From NCBI GenBank assembly GCA_004154925.1, contig QJNS01000752.1, forward strand, positions 682,001-746,000: a stretch of 64,000 nt of DNA, in the 5' to 3' direction. The notes below the pieces were generated by a model. It was not told the origin of the DNA and made no database searches. It saw only the letters and a list, made by a program, of their open reading frames with translations. Positions 37,101 through 47,844 of this stretch are shown here, in pieces; within the stretch, counting starts at the first letter, position 1, and each line of letters opens with the position of its first letter. This stretch comes from Monosporascus cannonballus. Taxonomy: Eukaryota; Ascomycota; Sordariomycetes; Xylariales. The position numbers were made by a program, and so were the translations under genes.

Positions 37101-37510
37101 AATAAATAAATATTATAATTAAAAAAGGTTAAAAAAATTAACTTTCGAAAAAAAGGAAATAATTTACTTCGTTATTAAAAATATTTACATAAAAAAACAT
37201 AATAAAAAATTCGATTTTAAATATATTGGTTTATACAAAATCGTTAAAAAAATTTCAGAAAATAATTATTAATTAAAATTTTTATCAAAAGTTAAACTTT
37301 ATTTAATTTTTTATATTTTTTTATTCGAATTAACAGTAAATATAATTAAAGTATATACGGCACAAAATAACGTAAAAATGGAAAACGAACAAATATATAA
37401 AATAAAAAAAATCTTCGATATACGGAAACAAAATGGATTTACCTAGTACCTAATCAAATAAAAAAAGTACTTAAACTCCAAAAACACCTGGGAACCCGTT
37501 AAAAACCTTA

Positions 37511-37990
37511 TTAGCGCTTAACGCTTATTAAAGAACTTTTATTAATAACGATAAGTACGTCCTAATTAACGGCCGACCAATTAATAACCGGGATGTCGGG
37601 CTAATTGGCTACGGCCTACATTAACGTAATAGCTATAATAACAACCTCCAATTATTTTTATTTTTACTCCAAACGTTTAAATTCCTCCATGGCCTTTACG
37701 CCCTTAATCCTTCGACGAAACATTTTTATACTACGGCGACGGAACAACCGCCTTTATTTTTGCAAACGGTCCAACTTATTAATAATGATACGCAATATTT
37801 TACGAACTTGTTCCTTTTTATGTTTTAAATGGTTCTCCTTATTAAGAAATTTTTGGTACTTGGCCTCCGAAAAACCAAAAACATTATAAGGGCCCTTATA
37901 ATAAATATATCGCGTACATTTTAAAAACTTTCGAGTAACTTTATATTCCGTACTTTTTTTTCGTAACGAAAACAAAAAGATATCTTAAAA
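37511..37990 (-). pseudogene. Antisense zinc-cluster ORF (element 2 copy)
   Basis: Minus-strand frame between integrase and 3' LTR. 37511-37975 is 155 codons in one frame, with RIP stops only. It contains KCTRYIYYKGPYNVFGFSE, then coiled-coil-like sequence (LKHKKEQVRKILR), MFRRRI, MEEFKRLE and the tail PDIPVINWSAVN. The N-terminal half-cluster sits in the neighbouring frame across a run of eight A's (37954-37961). With nine A's the Cys/Tyr positions would be spaced x2-x6-x8-x2-x6 exactly as in the other copies, so a one-base loss is inferred. Confidence 0.68.
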
Positions 37991-38162
37991 TTAAAACGTT
38001 TAATACGTTTTAAAAGGATTAAAACATTAATACGTTTACGAAAACGAAATTTTTTAATTTAATTTAATATAATAAATATATAAAAAGGAAAAATACTTAC
38101 CGAAATTACTAAAGCAAGCAATTTAATCTTTAGGGATAAAGATCTTGGAAAGGAAAAAATCG

Positions 38163-38556
38163 TATTAAGACTTAACGATCTTGGCTTTTTACGGACGGTT
38201 GGAACCATAAAAAGATTAAATTCCGACCCAAGCTAAGGCGTTACGTAATTAGCTTAAAGGTTTCAAAACGCCAAGCGCCTGAAACCCCTTAAATCGGCAG
38301 AAAAACTTAAAGGGCTTAAGGAACTTAAGGGTTTAAGCCGCTTAAGCACCTTAAGCCAAAATAAGGATATATACGTTCGTTATTTCCATAATTTAGATAA
38401 CTTTAGCTTACAATAGAATATCATTACCCAAAACGCCCCTGGTATTACGAAACGTAATACGTTATTATATTTATTGCTTAAAATCCCACGATACTCCTGC
38501 CAACATAAACCCGTCGACTTAGGTTTAATAATTGGTTAAACCGCCAAGCCGTTACA
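38163..38556 (+). repeat. 3' LTR of Gypsy element 2
   Basis: 394 bp, TATTAAGACTT to CCGTTACA, preceded by polypurine GGAAAGGAAAAAATCG. The outer (right) half is better preserved than the matching half of the 5' LTR. Confidence 0.9.
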
Positions 38557-39111
38557 TAGGGGGACCAAGCGATAACTCTAAGGTTGTATTATAATAGTAC
38601 TTAGATTTCTAGCAAAGTATGGAAGTCTTAAAGCAGCCATGTGTTATTATAAACTTGTTATTAAATAAATAGCGTTTTATTATTTAATTACTCTTAATTG
38701 GCAATATTAGTAATTACTAGGTTAAATATAATGAGATACATTTATAAATTAAGGAAGTTTTAAAACGTCAAATATTCTTTAATTGCCCACTAATTTATAA
38801 TTGTACCGTATTACTAAATAACCTCTCTACGAAAATCTTATAGCTGTAATCATCCTTTTGGGTTTCTCTTTTTTGTCCCGCCTTGCCCAATTGCTAAGGA
38901 GTTATTGCAGGTGCCAAGATAAACGCCTCCGAGTTTCCCTTTTCATTAGTACTATGCCGTACTACCTATACGCCATGCTGACCTGAGTAACCGAACCAAT
39001 AAAGTCAAGTTCAGCCCATCATGCGATAACTTCATAGCTTCATCGCTGTTACCTGCCGCCACCACAGCCAAGTGCATACACCCGCTGTTCAACGCCTATG
39101 TCGAGCTGCAC
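38557..39111. other. Intergenic, 3' of SGT1
   Basis: 38557-38830 is AT-rich but not a recognised repeat; it may show RIP leakage from the adjoining element. 38830-39111 has normal composition and is the likely 3' UTR and terminator region of the minus-strand SGT1 gene. No gene seen. Confidence 0.5.
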
Positions 39112-40914
39112 TCACCACTTCTTAGCCTCACTACCGTCCGGAGGTAGTGTCTCATACTTCTTATCCTTGGCCTCGGCCCAGGACGTCGACAGCGAGGTGC
39201 CGTTGCTCTCGATGTAGCTCTTCATCATGGCGCGGCGCGTGTCGTCGTCGGCGTTCTTATAGATGGTCTGGAAGAACGAGTTGACGTCACCGTCGCCGTC
39301 CTTCTCCGCGTCGTCCTCGTCATCAATCTTGTCCCAGTTCTTGGGCCCCTTCTTCGAGGACGTCGGGTATGCCGGTCCACTGCTAGTCGCCGCGGCGGGC
39401 TTGGGTTTGTTAGCGTTATCGGGTGGGGGAGCCGCTGCTGCCGTGGCCTTGACGGGGCTGTCGACCTGCATGGCGTCGCCGGAAGGGTGGGCTGCAGTGA
39501 TTGTGCTAGAGGTGATCTCTGATATGCTAGGAGCCAGCTTGTCCTTGGTGACTGCCAGAGACTTCAAACCAATTCGCAATTTCTCCAGTAGGTCCTCGTA
39601 CCAACTCGTCTCATCACTGCCGACGCCCTTCAGTTGAAGATCCTCGGGGCTCTCATACCTTTACCACATTAGTGCATGGGACTCATAAGAGAAGCAGCAC
39701 CAGACACCTACCCTAAGCCGGTGACAAAGTTGTAGAAGTGACTGAAGGTTGTGGCGGGCGAAGAGGCCAGTGCGAGGTTATCGAAAACCTCGGAATTTTG
39801 TTTACGCAACGTCGGCCACTTCCCCGGCGTCTCCTTCTTGAGGATGAGCTCGATCTTCATCGACTTGACGGTGTGCTTGGTCTCCTCGGGTTTGATCCTG
39901 TCATAGAGGAAGAGTTGGACCCGGCCAGTGCGGGTATTGGGGATGGGACCCAGAGTTACCTGAATCCGAAGTTAGCTCAGAATACAGTCACGTCGGTGGA
40001 ACGAGTTGGTTTACGCTATCATTCTGGGCATCGACGTTGAATTCGTCTCTGGGAACGTTCTTGACGAACAAGTCGACATTAAGCGTGGTATCTGTCTGAT
40101 AGTAGCTCGATCGGATATTGTTCTTTGCATGCAGAGTACTGAAGTCATTCCACAGCTTCTCCCATGCCTGTTTCTTGGATGTCTCATCGTTTTTGGGTGC
40201 AGATGCGCCTTGACCAGCGTTCTTCTCTTCCGGGGCATTGTTCTCGTCCTCGCTGGTCTCTACAGCTGCCGGCTTCTCCTCAGTCTTCTTGTCGGGAAGC
40301 TCCTCGGGCCGGTTCGGGTACTTTTCCGTGATGCCGACCTTCCTGCCAGGATCGCCGGGGGGCAGCTGTTCCAACTTCGTCAGGGCCTGCAGCCGCCACG
40401 TGAAGGCCTCGTTGTTCAACTGCGCCTCCTTGGTCCTCCCACTACTCCCGCCCATAGCGGCCGACAGCCCGTCCTGCGCATTACTGGCGGGGCGGGCGTT
40501 CGCCGCCTTGACCTCTTCGAGCGTGACGGCGTAGTCGCCGTTCCCGTCGATGCGGGCGGCCTGGCCATCGTCCTCGGAGGCGCGGGCGCCTTCGCAGAGC
40601 CGCATGGCCCAGAAGGCGCAGATGTCGGCGTCGGCGTACCGCTTAAGGCGGAAGTAGGTGACAGCGCGGCGGATCTGAGCCTCGACCATCATGTCACGGT
40701 TGGCGCGGTCGAAGGCGACGCGCAGCGCACGCTCGGCGTCGTGCAGGGCGCGGTCGATGTCCCCCGTGCGCACGTAGGCCTTGGACCGCTCGAGCAGCCA
40801 GAGGGGGGCGGGCTTCTCCTTGAGAGCCTCCGTCAGTTTCTCGATGCCCTCCTTGTACTTTCCGGCTGAGACGGCCTTGACGCCCCGGTCGGCGAGTACG
40901 GTCGCCGACGGCAT
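39112..40914 (-). CDS. sgt1: SGT1 HSP90 co-chaperone (TPR-CS-SGS)
   Basis: Three exons: 40914-40015, 39959-39712, 39658-39112. Introns of 55 and 53 bp have GT donors, CTAAC/CTAAT branch sites and AG acceptors; 564 residues. Residues 1-112 are TPR repeats. 113-265 is a charged linker rich in Glu/Lys/Ala. 267-350 is the CS (p23-like) domain that contacts HSP90 (SSYYQTDTTLNVDLFVKNV, then SMKIELILKKETPGKWP). 480-564 is the SGS domain (KKGPKNWDKID, DVNSFFQTIYKNADDDTRRA, LPPDGSEAKKW). The domain order is diagnostic. SGT1 links HSP90 to kinetochore and SCF ubiquitin-ligase assembly. It is longer than yeast Sgt1 (395 residues) because of the linkers. The start is the only ATG in the frame; the open frame further upstream begins without one. 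Same strand as ERG7, 598 bp downstream of it. Confidence 0.96.
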
Positions 40915-41512
40915 GATTTCCGGGTGTGTGATTATGTGGAAATTTTGAATTCCGTGAGCGGTTATCAAGTGAGAAAAGGGGAGAAGCTGTTGGATATGAT
41001 GATAAGGTGTTGGGCTTTTTAAGACGCAATTTAAAATCAAAAGTGCTGGGTAACGTGACGTAAAAGCAGAGAAGGTGATACAGACCTGCTGGCAGGACGC
41101 AGTAGCTCGATGTTTGATGGTGGGGTAATAAGTAGAGGTAGGTAGCTCCAGAAGCTGCCATTGGATTCTTCCGGCTTTATTTTCGAAGGTGGGGGGCGGT
41201 GAAGACCGACCTTGATTGGATATGGGTGTCACCGCCTGCCAAGAAATAATGCTAGGTACCTACCGAAGCGGTAGCCACAACACCAACAAACTAGGTATTA
41301 GGTCATAGGTACGGTTTAAGCCCGAGCCGCGAACTGATTCGTTCCCAAATAAGGCGTACAAGATCACAGTAAAGTCTCGTATGCCTTCTCGGAATCACAT
41401 AGTATTCATGATCATCATCTCTAATAGTAAGCACTACTTCATTAGACATTAGACACGACTCATATAGGTTAGTTTGCAAACCATCGCCTGTTGACCCATT
41501 AGCCTCATCACA
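40915..41512 (-). promoter_or_regulatory. SGT1 upstream region / ERG7 3' region
   Basis: 598 bp between the ERG7 stop and the SGT1 ATG. The part next to SGT1 is pyrimidine-rich on the coding strand (CTTCTCCCCTTTTCTCAC), as is usual for fungal core promoters. No clear TATA box. It stays open in the SGT1 frame for about 105 codons but lacks an ATG. Confidence 0.5.
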
Positions 41513-43943
41513 TCAAACCACCGTCTCGTCCGGATACTTCGTTGCGAACATGCCGAGCGCCTTCATGGTGAACGTGAACTTGTAGTTGGGGTACGAGATC
41601 ATGCAGCTTTTGTTGAATACCCCTTCGATGGCCTCCTGCTTCCACTCGCCGTTGGGCTGCTGACGGTCCATGATGAGCTCGATACCCTTCCTTATGGGTT
41701 CGATGTCCGGGTAGTCCGCCTTCATGAGGCCGATGAGGGCCCACGCCGTCATCACCACCTGCGAGCCCGTGGGATGTTCCGTATAGACGCCCACCTCGCA
41801 GGACTGTACGGTTCGTCAGGTTAACCATACCGGAGGCCAGTGGCGGAAATAGCAGTTGAGAGGGAATAGAAGCTTAGCTTACCTTGTAGCTCTCCGACCA
41901 CCCCCCATCTTCCCTCTGTTTCGAGATGAGGAAATCGCAAGCTCTCTTGGAGTGCGAGCTGTTCTCGTAGTGTTCCCCTATGCTGTGGAAGCTTTCCAAG
42001 GCGAACATCGTGGCGTAGGTAAAGCAGATGGCCCAATTACCGTAGAACGAGCCATCCGGTCGCTGGTACGACTTAATCCACTTGAGGGACCGCCCAATGA
42101 AGGCTTCGATCTCCCTCGCCCTGTACTGGGGCCAATACTCCCCGAACAGCTTCAGCGCTGTTATGACCGCCGTCGTGCACTCCACGTAGTCGTACTCGAT
42201 CATGATATTCTCGAAGACCTCGGCTGCGTTGAGCATCTCCATCAGCGGGCTGCCGCGGGTGGGTTCATACGAGGAGCAGGCGCCCGACTTATTCTGGTAG
42301 GTGAGGAGGGTGTCGACGGCATCGAAGAGCCGCTGGTCGTCTAATAGCTGTGGATACCCCGGCGTCTTCTGCAGAAGGATCACCGATTTCAGTGCCTCTG
42401 CGATGCAATCGCATACGGCGTAGCCTTGGTCCCTCGTACTGAAAGCCCACGCTCCCTTGCGCTGCTGGCGGTAGCAGATGCCCTGGTCTTTGCAGTTCTC
42501 GCGTATCTGCTGGTCGTCCAGAAACTCCAGCGCCTTCGTCAGCATCGGCCGCCAGCGCGGGTCCTGCTCGAGCCCGGCGTCGACGACAGCCTGCATCAAG
42601 AATGCGGTATCCCAGCACTGTACTCCGTTCGTACCGTTACAGAGCAGACCCTCCGAATTAACCCAGATAGCATCTTCAAGACGCTCCAGATGCCTCCGCA
42701 CGGTATACGAACCAGGCCCATCACGAATGTAACATACGATCGTATTCATCGGGGCATTGACTGGAGCAAGATCGGCGAAATCGGTATTAGCATCTTCCAT
42801 ATCGATCAGCTTGCTGACCCAATTTTCAGATTTGTCTGCGAGCCCCTTTGTCCGACAGTAGGGGTTCCAAATCTTGACGTAGAACCAGTTCAGTGTATTC
42901 AGCAACCAGGACTTCGGGTGGTAGTTGTCCCTAGGACAGATGGTGTTCCGGTTGCCGGCCCAGTCGATTTTTTCCCAGGGCTCGACGAACAGCTCCTGTC
43001 GCAGAGAGCGGATCACGTCCGTCTCCTCACACGTCCATTTCTTCGACCATATGTAACCCATGGGCAGGAACACTTGTCGCATGTGGATCCACCATCTCCA
43101 AGGGGCAAAAGGTACCCAATCCGGCAGCAGCCATATCTCAGGGGGCACGGGGTTGACGATATCCCAATTGCAGATGCCCAGCAGACTGAGCCAGAACTTG
43201 GTCCAGTGAGGGCCATGCGTAGCGCCACCGAGCTTGTGGAGGGTGCCTCGCGCCTTGACCATTACGGGGTGTTCGGGATCCACGCCGACGAGCCGCAAGA
43301 CGGTGTAGTTCATCGAAGTCCCGAAGACGGTGCTCTCGCCTTCGATGTGCAATCCCCAGCCTCCGTCCTCGGGGTGTGCGCGGGCAAACAGGTAGTTCTT
43401 GATCTCGGTCGCGACATACCACGGAATCGGCGTCTTGGTCGCATACCAGGTGAAGACTATGCCGGGCAACAGGAACATGGGACCACCGTATTCGCAGCCC
43501 CACTGTCCCGAGGGGAGTTGGAGCTTCTCGAAGAAGGTGAGACCATTGATGACGGTGTCAAGGGGTTTCTTTGCTTTCGGTAGGTCGGATTGCCCCTTTC
43601 GACATCGAATTAGACCAGACGTACTTCAGTACGGTATTTCTGACGAAAAAGGAAAAGGGGGCATATCGCAGTGTACCGTCTCCAGGCCAAGATAATACTT
43701 GTCCGCGATGCTCTGCGGCCACTTCTCCGCAGCTTCATCGTCTTCTAGGTAATGCCACGTGTGCCGCCCCTTCTCATCTAGCATGCGCCATCGTGTGCGA
43801 TCGGTCCTGTCCTCAAGCTTCGGTCGCTTCGTTTCGGTGCTGCTCAAGTCGTCTCCGCTAGCTCGCTTCCTCGCTGCGCCATTGTCATTGGGCTGTGCGA
43901 AGCCATTGGCCTTCGCCGTAGCTCCAGAACGCGTCGTCACCAT
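41513..43943 (-). CDS. erg7: Lanosterol synthase (oxidosqualene cyclase)
   Basis: Three exons: 43943-43677, 43595-41883, 41803-41513 (introns 81 and 79 bp, both phase 0); 756 residues, typical for the family. It cyclises 2,3-oxidosqualene to lanosterol for ergosterol synthesis, usually on the ER or lipid droplets. QW-type repeats are visible, for example EDGGWGLHIEGESTVFG, RPDGSFYGNW, REDGGWSESYK and QPNGEWKQEAIEGVF. The catalytic acid motif is DCIAE at 485-489: Asp and Cys are kept, and Thr of the usual DCTAE is Ile. The active-site His is at 260 (WIHMRQVFLP). NKSCMIS at 724-730 matches the lanosterol-synthase form (NKSCAIS), not the APPGGMR form reported for protostadienol synthase. So ERG7 is favoured over a secondary-metabolite cyclase. 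Residues 1-45 are a charged, poorly conserved leader. ATG chosen at 43943, the only one in frame that precedes the conserved RWRMLDEKGRHTWHYL block with room for a leader. Confidence 0.96.
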
Positions 43944-45166
43944 TCCTATCAAAAGCTACGACAGGTTTTGCAATATCGAACGAAAATTGAGTTGAATGGT
44001 GAAGGAAACAGGAGATGCGCTCGTGAAATGTGGGCGGAGATAGGGAGCTAATGTCGTCGCGGTCAACAGATCCGAAATAAAGTGGCCCGACGCTAAGCAT
44101 CTTAGCGCATTTTTCTGTGGGGTTTAGTGCTGTTCGTAGCCGCAAACCTCTGCTCTGGTACGATGATCCCCAGTAATATGGAATCAAACCCTGGAATTTA
44201 CACGCCGGCGGCATGTGAAGTAACGGGCTTGGTAGGCTTAGACGGTACTTGTCGGATCCCGAAGAGTCCGCCAGTCCGACTACTGTCACCACCATATTAA
44301 GAAAGTGTGTTTCTGTAACCAAGGCTTGAAGATATGAACTGCAATTGCCTTCCCTAAAAATAAGGGCAAAATCTCTCAATAATGGTTATTGCAAGCAACG
44401 TCTCCTTTGTCCAGATGTTAAAGGGGTCCAGCACTTTTATTTGTCAATTCTTACTGCAGTTAAGGGGATAGAGGGACTACCAACTTTGTAGTGGCATAAT
44501 TATTCTCTTCTCGACTTCGACTGACAATTAAGATATGATCCTGTCTTAAGAGCCATTGCAGCAGTCCTCTCTCCTCGGTTCTGCAGTATGTCTAATCATA
44601 CCATCATTATAATTTTGAGATTGACTTGGTTGTTAATGTGTGATCAATTCGCTACAAAGCGATAGGCGACTCCTATCACCCGACAATCTGTTCCGAGAAG
44701 CTGGTAAAACACCAGTCTAAGTCGACAAACCTGGCAATAGTTTCTATAGACTTCCCCTGCACCTCATTATGGATTTTACAGTAATTCAAATCACTTCTCT
44801 CCTCGACATATAGATTCCTAATTGTTGTCTGCTACAGTGACATGGAACTGACAGTATGCCTCATGCCATATCAGCTTCATTTATACCCAGTTGAGACGTT
44901 ATCCTGATAGGCTGCTGTGGATCCATCACCCAGAATTACGATCGAAGTCGGCGGCAGTGACGGGATCTACATACCATAATCACACCGCAAAGCGAAAGAC
45001 TACGAGACACTCCTCGTATTCACCAATCCCAGCCCTACACACACTCTGGTGCAGTATACCCCAGTCGCCTGCAAACGATCGTTTCCATCCGATGCTATAG
45101 ACCTCCTGTCTTTTCGATACGGGTCTTCTAAGCACCACCCACCCCCCTTTCAACACCCAAACACTC
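43944..45166. other. Intergenic, upstream of ERG7
   Basis: Normal composition. It should contain the ERG7 promoter, reading left. Open frames on either strand (for example 43885-44379 minus and 44891-45100 plus) have no recognisable content or coding bias. No gene is called. Confidence 0.45.
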
Positions 45167-45330
45167 CGAGTCCTTTACAACCATAAACGCATTCCCTCCC
45201 TTCGTTGTCATACCAACAAGTCTGAATCCTTCGCAACCACAATCGAATCCCTTTTCCATTTTGCCGTTATCCCAGCACTTTGAATCCTTTGAACTACAAT
45301 TACATTTTACCCCTTTGCCGACCTTCTATT
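45167..45330 (+). repeat. Degenerate 55-59 bp tandem repeat, three units
   Basis: Units start at about 45167 (CGAGTCCTTTACAACCATAA), 45222 (TGAATCCTTCGCAACCACAA) and 45281 (TGAATCCTTTGAACTACAAT). Each continues with a CT-rich segment. The block is pyrimidine-rich and ends just before an ATG at 45340, so it may be a diverged promoter or 5' UTR duplication. Confidence 0.55.
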
Positions 45331-45339
45331 CCCTTAACA

Positions 45340-46014
45340 ATGGCATCACTGGCGAACGCGCCGAGGCACCATCCGTACACCGCCGGCACCCATTTCATTG
45401 GCAGAGTGGCTTGTGGCCACTTCGCTTGCCAATGGCTTCTCACTGCGCCGCCCCCAACCAGAGAGTGTCGCCAGCGGGGGAAATGAGTACGGCGGCGCCG
45501 ACTACCCAGTCCCTATCCGGTTATATCGGGTATTGGCCAATTCATAGAAGACACTAGACCACCGATTGCCGTACCGCGTACGGTCCCTGGCACCTTAGAA
45601 GAAGTGATATCACAGCGGGAAGAGACTAAGCAGCAACTCTTGCTTATCTGCAGGCCGGTAGGTTCTAGGCACGATCAACGATCATATTATCGATGTCGTG
45701 AAACCCGTCCGGGGCCGTCTTCCAACCACGAACGCTTCAGCCTACTTCAGCATCACCCCTTGGCGATAATACCGACGTACGAGAGCTTTTTAGCCCGTTA
45801 GTACTGGAGGAGGTGTCGGAGAGCTTTCTATCACGGACCCTCAAACGTCATCGCCAGCGCCCTCCCGAAGCCGGAAAGTTTCTGCCCAATTCCTTGACGA
45901 CTTTCAAGGGACGAGGTTTAGCTTTATCGAGCATACTCAGGATCTCATCACGATGGCCTCACTTGTGGAAAAGGTGTCGGCAGATATTGCATTCGGCTTG
46001 GTAGCACCCTGACC
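45340..46014 (+). pseudogene. Decayed coding stretch, unknown
   Basis: From the ATG at 45340 (MASLANAPRHHPYTAG) the first frame closes at 45486. Plausible protein segments follow in changing frames: PIAVPRTVPGTLEEVISQRE, then TINDHIIDVVKPVRGRL, then DNTDVRELFSPLVLEEVSE, and last SAQFLDDFQGTRFSFIEHTQ...KVSADIAFGLVAP to a TGA at about 46009-46011. The alternation suggests a gene broken by frameshifts and stops; unusual introns are a less likely reading. Not RIPped as heavily as the repeats. I do not recognise the family. Confidence 0.35.
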
Positions 46015-46555
46015 AGCACCGCGGGAGTGTTCAGGGGGGTGGGGGAGCTGTTCTAGCCACCCATAATGGTAGGGACCTAGGTTGACTACATTAATGAATG
46101 AGGAAAAACTGAACACGAACGGCTACTGTCTTCTCGTATATATTAAACTTTGCTAATGGCCTGGTTTTAACGGGATGAGCTTGCCAACGAAATGAACGAG
46201 GGTTATTATATCGTAAATGCTTTCGTTTTAACGTAAGAAATTTGCAAATAGGGTTTGCAATGGATACCCATTAGGTACCCACGGATTACCCACAACGGTA
46301 AGTACCTATCCGTAAATAATCTTGGCACTTTTTCAAAAATGCCCACAATTACCTTTTTACGAATTAATCACTTACAGATAATTATTAAGTAAAAATTATA
46401 ATAACATTAAAATATAACGATTTAAAAAATTAAATTTATTTACGTATTAATTTATATTATAATTACTTTATGTTATGAATAAAATCAAGCTATTTAACAA
46501 TATTTTAAAATATTGAAAAATACCATATATTATGATTTTAAATTTAATATGTATA
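46015..46555. other. Intergenic; possible DNA-transposon terminus
   Basis: No gene. Composition falls from normal to AT-rich towards the repeats. 46250-46312 holds several short copies of GGTACCC/GGATACCC-like motifs in both orientations, which resemble the subterminal repeats of some hAT transposons. No matching second end was found. Confidence 0.3.
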
Positions 46556-46888
46556 TATTATAACCTAACAAGCTGCGGCCTCGGGAAACGGTCGCAATAT
46601 GAAAATGACTAAGCTATGTGGGTCGAGTCACGTAATAGCTCGACAGGATTTTCGTAAAGCTCATAAAGCCACGTTCGATAGGATCGGAAAAACCAAGTAT
46701 AATACGTTCGTTATTTCTATAATTTAAATAATTTTAGCTAATAATAAAATATCGTTACGTGAAATACCTTTAATATTACGAAACGTAATATGTTATTATA
46801 TTTATTACTTAATTTCTTATAATACTTCTGTTAATATAAATCCGTACGATTAAGGTTCAATAATTAGTTAAACCGTTTAGCCGTTATA
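46556..46888 (+). repeat. Gypsy 5' LTR, element F
   Basis: 333 bp, TATTATAACC to CCGTTATA. U3 (46570-46690, with TCGGGAAACGGTCGCAA) matches the LTR end at 29105-29230 in reverse complement. It is therefore the same U3 type as the LTR split by the Copia element, but about 50 bp shorter. Confidence 0.78.
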
Positions 46889-47022
46889 TGTTATAAGTTT
46901 TTATTTAATAATACCGTTAAATTCTAGGCAATATCGCTAACATTATATTTACTAGCAAACAGCCCGAATAGCTTATTTATTAAGTCTTTAATAGCTCGGA
47001 TATTAAAATGGAATCCGAAAAA
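46889..47022 (+). mobile_element. Element F interior start, truncated by element B
   Basis: Matches the interior start of the other Gypsy elements (TTATAAGTTTTTATTTAATA, then the AATACCGTTAAA block). It ends at 47022, where the LTR of element B begins. The flank of the insertion is AAAAA (47018-47022). Confidence 0.7.
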
Positions 47023-47408
47023 TGTGACGGCTAGGGGGTTTTACCAACTATTAAACCTTAGTCGTACGGGTTTATGTTGGCAGGAGTATCGTAGGAATCT
47101 AAATAATGGATATAATAACGTATTACGTTTCGTAATGCCAAAAATGCCTTAGGTAACGATGTTATATTACAAACTAAAGTTATTTAAATTATGGAAATAA
47201 TAAGCGTATATATTTTAATCCGGCTTATTATCTTATTACTAGTAAATTAGTAATCCGGCTTATTGGCTTATTCCCAATAAATTAATAATCCGGCTTATTG
47301 GCTTATTATTAATAAATTAATAATCCGTTACGTAACATGCCTTACTACGTATTCGTAATTGGGTTATAATAGGCCGTTTTGGAGACCGTAGCCCGTTAAG
47401 TTATAATA
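47023..47408 (-). repeat. 3' LTR of Gypsy element B
   Basis: 386 bp, TGTGACGGC to TATAATA on the plus strand. It carries the CTTATTGGCTTATTA tandem units also seen at 1404-1590. The first 80 bp are nearly unmutated. Confidence 0.8.
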
Positions 47409-47574
47409 CGATTTCCTCCTTTTATAAATTTTGCCTTTAAAAGTTTTCTTTTTTTCCTAAGAAGTTTTTCTGTATTCTTTTAATATGTCCTTTGGCGTAA
47501 CGAAACGGCGTTTTCGCAAATCTGAATAACGGCTTGCCTTAATTAATTTAATTAAATTTTAAGGGTTTAACGCA

Positions 47575-47844
47575 ATACCTTAGTTTTTTTATTCCGCCCG
47601 ATAACTTAATTGCCAAATAATAGACGGGGTTTTTCGTTATAAAAAATGCGTTCGTCGAGGTCGTTTATATAACGGGACGGAAATCTTTATTTTTATAATT
47701 AATCGTCATATTGGGGAATCGAATAAATTAAAGGAAAAAGAATTAGCGGCCGAAAAATCTTTGTCGGAAGCCTTAACGCATTTTTCTCGAATATGCTATT
47801 AACGTTAACATTATTAATCGTAAGGTGCGAAACTGTAACGAACC
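47575..47844 (+). pseudogene. Antisense zinc-cluster ORF, 5' half (element B copy)
   Basis: The frame around TGC at 47611 gives Tyr, Cys, Tyr, Cys, Tyr at cluster positions 6, 13, 22, 25 and 32, with the standard spacing; position 3 is TAG. Charged sequence follows (KLKEKELAAEKSLSEALTHF). The frame is cut at 47845 by insertion of element G. Its 3' end is at about 55021-55237 and ends VTGKSFLIGGKHQ before TAA, matching the end of the element H copy. Confidence 0.6.

Larger units (their letters stand above)
31696..38556 (+). mobile_element. Complete Ty3/Gypsy element 2, RIP-inactivated
   Basis: 6,861 bp, LTRs of exactly 394 bp (31696-32089 and 38163-38556), flanked by the duplication TAGGG (31691-31695 and 38557-38561). 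Gene order is gag with zinc knuckle, protease region, RT, RNase H, integrase, antisense zinc-cluster ORF, polypurine tract. Every coding part has RIP stops. Mutation is lowest at the two outer edges next to unique DNA and highest inside. Confidence 0.93.

Noticed and set aside
40006..40869. 287-codon plus-strand frame
   Set aside because: Antisense shadow of SGT1 exon 1, caused by GC-rich third positions.
40915..41232. N-terminal extension of SGT1 by about 105 codons
   Set aside because: The frame is open but has no ATG; the TPR domain starts right after the ATG at 40914.
42426..43583. 385-codon plus-strand frame
   Set aside because: Antisense shadow of ERG7 exon 2.
43885..44379. 164-codon minus-strand frame upstream of ERG7
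   Set aside because: Out of the conserved ERG7 start, no domain, overlaps the likely 5' UTR and promoter.
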